From Pascua guehoae (taxonomy: Eukaryota; Basidiomycota; Tremellomycetes; Trichosporonales; Trichosporonaceae): 64,000 nucleotides of DNA. Positions within the stretch are counted from its first letter, which is position 1. Every line of letters begins with the position of its first letter. Shown here piece after piece: positions 59,742 through 64,000 of the stretch. Under the pieces are notes generated by a model that ran no database searches, was not told the DNA's origin, and saw only the letters and a list, made by a program, of their open reading frames with translations. The position numbers and the translations under genes are program-made. The stretch covers positions 1,275,588 through 1,339,587 of the forward strand of contig BCJX01000006.1 in the NCBI GenBank assembly GCA_001600415.1. Reading direction: 5' to 3'.

Positions 59742-61128
59742 TGTTTTGGAGCACGGGGAGTCGAGTTGTAAAGTTAGTGAGAGTGGGAGTGAGATGGGAC
59801 TCTTTCCATCATGGACAAGACGCGATGGTTTTATGCATTCATCTCGAGACACCTAGTGCAGACTAGTGTGCATCGTGTTTTAGGAAGAGAGATCTTTTTG
59901 CGTGTTGCGTGCTTTGTCGACAGAGTGGTTAGAGATCACATTCTTGTCGCCCCGGAACACAAGGCAGCACCCCCGCTCGGTGGCTTGGTTTGAACACATG
60001 TCTGGACGGTCAGGGAGTCAGGAGGGCCATGGGGCGATGGGTAGGGCACAAGACCTGGAGCCGACAGTACGGTGAGCTTCTTGGGGAGGGGTGACAGCAG
60101 AAAAAATGTCAAACAAATACGTTTAGACCGGGGCCTGCGACCCATCTCGCCAGTCTACTGGCCAGCTACTGGTCGGCCTGGCGAGTGTCTGGACATGTGG
60201 ACCATGTGGGTACGCGCGCCACTGCCAATTGTCGATCCATTGCCGCAAATGCATTCAGGGGGACAAGTGATCGTGTGCCTGTTTTTTGGGCCACGAGTCG
60301 TCGAGCTTGGCGAGGTCGTGCGACCAATGCCGCTCAAAGCCGTGCACCAAAGCAAGTAGCAGCCAACATTCTGCATCTGCGGTCGGATAAATATCGTCCT
60401 CGAGTGAGTAGAGCAAGGGTGATAGTACATGCCGTGCATAGCTTGGGATCATGTACGTCGCTGAGCTCGAACAATACCATCGCGGCAAATGAATTTTGCA
60501 CTGTTACCGAAACATACATACATAGGCCTTGTCGACCTGAAACGGATGCGATCTACACTACTGGCAGTGTCGCGTGTCGTTGACGGCGCGAGCGAGCCCG
60601 CGGCCCGCGGGCGTCGTCGGCGGGGGCGCGTATGCATGCCAAGAGACTCGACCTCGGGCGGAGCTTGCGTCGCTGTCTGGATATCGTGCTCTGGCGTCAA
60701 CAATATGCATATAGTCGCGACCGAGGGGGCGGAAGAGGGGTATGGCGAGATTCATGTTTGGGTGGAGGCGAACGAGACGAGCCGGTGGTGGCCGACATGA
60801 CGTGATCGACTTTGGTGATGGCGTGCCTGGGTGCACTGTCTCGACTGGTCTCGCTTCCGTCCGTTGCCGTTGCCCGCCGCCCGCGCGACCTACCTCGACT
60901 CGAGGTCCACCTGTACTCATCGTAGCAGCCCGCAACGAGCAACGACGAGTACAATTAGAGTACGCGGTGCAGCATGGGAACACACTACTTTGTTACATCA
61001 TCACCTTACGCCAACGCGCACACTGTCTGCAGCGCCACGCCCGTTGACCAGCCTCTCGCTCTCTAGCCTCGAGCCTCTAGCCTCTAGCTCGGCGGCCTCT
61101 CCTCCAGCTCCCACCCCGATCCGCAGCC
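59742..61128. other. 1.4-kb divergent intergenic region, no gene recognised
   Basis: Promoters of the amino-acid permease (-) and the 2OG dioxygenase (+). A short CCTCTAG repeat at about 61065-61090 precedes the start of the latter. Open frames have no domains. Confidence 0.4.
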
Positions 61129-62232
61129 ATGACCGCGGTTGATTTCTCGTCCATCCCGGTGCTCGACCTGTCGCGGGCGACGAGCAGTGATAGCGCAGTG
61201 CGGGCGTCGTTCCTGGCCGATCTGCAGCACGCGCTCGTACACGTCGGTTTCTTCTATGTGCGCAACCACGGCGTTGCGCTCAGTCTTCTGGACCAAGCGA
61301 CGTCCGAGGCCGTGTCGTTTTTCGACCTGCCGCTCGAGTCCAAGCTGGCAGCGGACAAGATCCACTCGCCGACGTTTTTGGGGTACAGCGTGCAGGGCAA
61401 CGAGGTGACCAAGAACCAAAAGGACAACCGCGAGCAGTTTGACTTTGCCAACGAGCTGCCCGACGCGTGGACGTCGCCCGATGCGCCAGAGTACCTGCGC
61501 CTGACGGGCCCGAATGTGTGGCCTTCCCCCCAGCTGGTGCCCGGATTCCGACCGACGATTGAGGCGTTCCACGCCGCGGCGCAGGGGCTCGCGCAGCGCC
61601 TGAACCGGCTCGTCGCCGAGGCGCTCGGGCTGGACCCACAGACGCTCGAGGACAAGTACGTCGACCCCGCGCAGCAGCACCGCGCAAAGCTCATCAAGTA
61701 CCCGGCCGTCGACGCGCTCGCGCCAAAGGACGGCAACCAGGGCGTCGGCGCACACCGCGACACGGCAAACCTCCTCACGGTCCTGTACCAGGCAAACGGC
61801 ATCCCAGGCCTCCAGGTCCAAAACCTCGCGGGCGAGTGGATCGACGCGCCCCCCATCCCGGGCACGTTTGTCATCAACATTGGCACAGGGTTGGAGTACC
61901 TCGTCCAAGGCGTCGCGACCGCCACCACACACCGCGTCCTCAACCCCCCGCCCGGTGCAGGCCCACGCTACTCGATTGCCTACTTTTACGGCGCGCGCCT
62001 CGACCGGAAACTCATCCCCACCAACATGCCCGACGCCGTCCTCGCCCAAAAGCCCAAGCAGGTCGTCACGGACACGGCTGGGTTCCAGTACGCCCAGCTC
62101 TACGCCCAGGACCCGGGACTGTACGCCCTCGTCAACCGCATGTCGTCCCACCGCGACGTCGCGGGTAAATGGTACCCCGACCTCGCGCGCGAGCATGGCA
62201 TCGACGTCGAGTCGGCAAATGCGGGATATTAG
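61129..62232 (+). CDS. Isopenicillin N synthase-like Fe(II)/2-oxoglutarate dioxygenase
   Basis: Non-haem iron oxygenase of the DIOX/2OG-FeII family. Single exon, 367 aa, normal for fungal members. The N-terminal DIOX_N block is IPVLDLSRATSSDSAVRASF with HVGFFYVRNHGV. The 2-His-1-carboxylate site is GAHRDTANLLTVL (H about 208, D about 210) and ATTHRVLNPP (H about 265). The 2-oxoglutarate-binding R-x-S is GPRYSIAYFYG (about 275). LVQGVATATTHRV and FVINIGTGLEYL are standard strands. Substrate unknown: relatives act in gibberellin, mycotoxin, flavonoid-like and amino-acid chemistry. There is no biosynthetic cluster around it. It is intronless, unlike most genes here. Confidence 0.86.
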   Translation: MTAVDFSSIPVLDLSRATSSDSAVRASFLADLQHALVHVGFFYVRNHGVALSLLDQATSEAVSFFDLPLESKLAADKIHSPTFLGYSVQGNEVTKNQKDNREQFDFANELPDAWTSPDAPEYLRLTGPNVWPSPQLVPGFRPTIEAFHAAAQGLAQRLNRLVAEALGLDPQTLEDKYVDPAQQHRAKLIKYPAVDALAPKDGNQGVGAHRDTANLLTVLYQANGIPGLQVQNLAGEWIDAPPIPGTFVINIGTGLEYLVQGVATATTHRVLNPPPGAGPRYSIAYFYGARLDRKLIPTNMPDAVLAQKPKQVVTDTAGFQYAQLYAQDPGLYALVNRMSSHRDVAGKWYPDLAREHGIDVESANAGY

Positions 62233-62803
62233 GCGGTGGCGACGTCGGCGGGCGTTACACGACGCTGCCGTTTTGGCTCGGCGGGAGCAGAGCTAGCAGA
62301 GGCTGTTGATCTGTAAGCAGGCTAAAGGTTGTCCCTCACGTAGTGGGTTGTAATATGGACCCGAGTCATTTGTTGATCATGAGAGAGAACTGCCACGCAA
62401 GGGAGCAGCTAGACGCTGATCACCGTCCGTGTCCACTGATCCGTGCACATGATGCGAGGTCACAGTGCCACAGGCCATTTAGCCGACGACGCGCATGATA
62501 GGTGACTGACACCACGGACGCAGCCCCTGCACGATCCACAAACTCATTGTGACAAGGTCCGAGTTGGCCATCGCCCTACCGAACAAAAGCACATGCCCCA
62601 GGTCGTTGTGGGTGAGAGGATGGGCTGAGCTCTCTCGGCACCTCTGTACAGCACTCTCACCGACTTTGCGTCCTCATAACTGCTACTCGTACCACTAACT
62701 GCTAACCACTCGTCCTACTCCCTGTGCCCACCGCACACCCCATCCCCTACGTACCCGCCACATCACGCGGTTCCAAACTCCCTGCCCATCTCCAGCGCGA
62801 GGC

Positions 62804-62986
62804 GACAAGGAACAACGCAGAGACGATAAAGGGGTGCAACCGATGCCGCGAGCACACGGCTGGTATCGCCGTGGCCATCCTGCATCGGCACGGTGCGCTA
62901 CAGCTCCCTCAGCCGCATCTCGATACCAACCTCGTACTCGCGGCACCGTTTGCACCCCCTTTATCACCTCGTCGTTGTTATTTGTC
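62804..62986. repeat. Imperfect inverted repeat, arms about 65 bp
   Basis: Left arm 62804-62868 and right arm 62921-62986 are reverse-complementary with scattered mismatches and small indels. Best-matched parts are GATAAAGGGGTGCAA (62825-62839) against TTGCACCCCCTTTATC (62950-62965), GCCGCGAG (62845-62852) against CTCGCGGC (62937-62944), and GGTATCG against CGATACC. The loop is about 52 bases. It could be a foldback/MITE-type element; no transposase is near. Confidence 0.75.
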
Positions 62987-63583
62987 CCTCTCCACGCCTC
63001 CCTTCTTTGCTCCCTTTGTCCCACCCAGTCAGCTACCAATCGAGCATGGCGGCAGAGCATGGCGCAGAGCACAGCACAGACGGCTCTTGGTCTCATCCCT
63101 CCCATCTGCGACGGTAGGAGCAGGACACGGTAATGAGACGGACTACTGGCCACGATCCCGCCAACCGCAAAGCACCAACCGCAAACCACCAACGGCCATT
63201 CATCGCAATGACCAGCCCAGCGGTGCCGACTCGCGCTCAAAGTCCAACCTCCAACGTCCAACTTGACTTCCCACCATGGTACTGCCACGACCACGCCGCG
63301 GGAACCGGCTGCACAGCCCCACCCAAGCCATTCCCCACTCCAATGTCCTAGACCCAGGCACCCGCCCGCCGCCGTTCATTGTTATTACCACGCATGCGTT
63401 ACACACCAATTCCAACGAGCCGCCAAGCAGATCACATGCACCACGCGGATGGGACATTGCGAGGACGTGGTAAAGTGGCCGATGTAGGATGTGGGCCGAT
63501 TGGATTGGGTCGAGCACCGCCACTCACTTTGCCGTGTCCGTACCACGGCATTCTGCACGGTGAAAGAGTGCGGGTAAGCCGGT

Positions 63584-63609
63584 ACACTAGACACTAGACA
63601 CTAGACACC
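63584..63609 (+). repeat. Tandem 7-mer repeat (ACTAGAC)n
   Basis: About three and a half head-to-tail copies in noncoding DNA. It resembles the CTAG-centred 7-mer array at 20148. Confidence 0.8.
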
Positions 63610-64000
63610 AAGGCAGAATGTGAGAAGGTTGGTGTGCGACGTCGCCGGGCACGCTACTAGCTACTGAGGTGTAGAGTGGTCGGTCGCGGGATGATGGGTT
63701 GCGATCCGCATCCGTGAGATCTACTGCAATAGTGTGCCGACGGGTGCCTGGTTGCGTTTGCTTGGCATGCTCATACTGTATACACGCTCGCCGCTAGCTG
63801 CTAGCAGCCGACCTCGTGGGCGCAGGCTGTTGGTGTGTGGCAGTCTCAATGGTGCGAACAGTTGCAGCCGTGCAGTGAGGCGTACTGTGCTCACGGGTAC
63901 GTGGTCAGAACTCGGAGCTCACGACGAGTGCTGTACCCGAGCTGCCCAGAAGGGGCACATGCTATGCTGCCACCCCTCGGAATGCTGGTCTACGTCCTGA

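Larger units (their letters stand above)
62233..64000. other. Right-end region without supported genes
   Basis: Short overlapping frames on both strands lack domains and splice logic. It contains the imperfect inverted repeat at 62804-62986 and a tandem ACTAGAC repeat at 63584-63609. Confidence 0.4.

Noticed and set aside
61084..62196. Long minus-strand ORF opposite the 2OG dioxygenase
   Set aside because: Mirror reading of a biased coding sequence without family features.

Overview
The window looks like nuclear DNA of a filamentous or yeast-like basidiomycete, most likely a Tremellomycete of the Trichosporonales type. This is inferred from: high G+C; genes broken by many short introns (mostly 38-90 nt) with GTGAGT/GTRCGT donors, CTRAC-like branch points and CAG/TAG acceptors; several exons of only 1-24 nt; a typical fungal gene set; and no operons, bacterial ribosome sites or rRNA. 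I traced 25 protein-coding genes and one decayed gene. Many intergenic spaces are 0.6-2.4 kb and hold no recognisable gene.

Layout, left to right. (1) 1.1-6.3 kb: a sugar-type MFS permease followed by a GH127 beta-L-arabinofuranosidase, both +. (2) 6.5-13.3 kb: an Hsp31/DJ-1-type glyoxalase III (-) with a repeat-rich leader, a secreted purine nucleoside permease (NUP) family protein (+) and a secreted DUF1996 protein (+). (3) 14.2-18.9 kb: a lactose-permease-like MFS transporter (-) facing a truncated, frameshifted GH2 beta-galactosidase relic (+). The gap between them carries eight copies of the decamer GAACGGGAAT, six of them exact. (4) 19.7-24.5 kb: an enoyl-CoA hydratase (+), cytochrome c oxidase subunit 8/VIIc (-) and a secreted beta-propeller plus ricin-type lectin protein (-). 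Three more GAACGGGAAT sites at helical spacing lie upstream of the last gene. (5) 25.2-31.5 kb: an MFS transporter (-) divergent from an intronless FAD monooxygenase (+), then a YtcJ-type amidohydrolase (-). (6) 32.1-42.6 kb: a LURP-one-related protein (+), an NCS1 nucleobase/allantoin-type permease (-), a putative cyclase/hydrolase (+) and a Dal5-type anion permease (-), plausibly a nitrogen-heterocycle scavenging neighbourhood. (7) 43.9-51.2 kb: an UNC93-like MFS protein (-) containing two very long G/C homopolymers, a TauD-like dioxygenase (+), a FAR1-type DNA-binding protein (-) and a Siw14/Oca-type phosphatase (+) whose catalytic loop is broken. (8) 51.6-62.2 kb: TIM10 (-), mitochondrial tryptophanyl-tRNA synthetase (+), a thiosulfate/mercaptopyruvate sulfurtransferase (-) interrupted by a 340-base assembly gap, a LAT-type amino-acid permease (-) and an isopenicillin-N-synthase-like dioxygenase (+). 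The last 1.8 kb has no gene that I can support but holds a long imperfect inverted repeat.

By theme, this is mostly accessory nutrient-acquisition DNA (seven transporters, glycosidases, oxygenases, an amidohydrolase) interspersed with mitochondrial housekeeping genes (COX8, TIM10, MSW1, TUM1). The signals that ordinary annotation does not explain are the GAACGGGAAT decamer clusters, a five-copy family of short hairpin repeats with a CCCGCC/GGCGGG stem, a predicted single-nucleotide exon in the NCS1 permease gene, and giant poly(G/C) tracts inside introns. All function calls come from reading sequence and remembered family features; no search was run.
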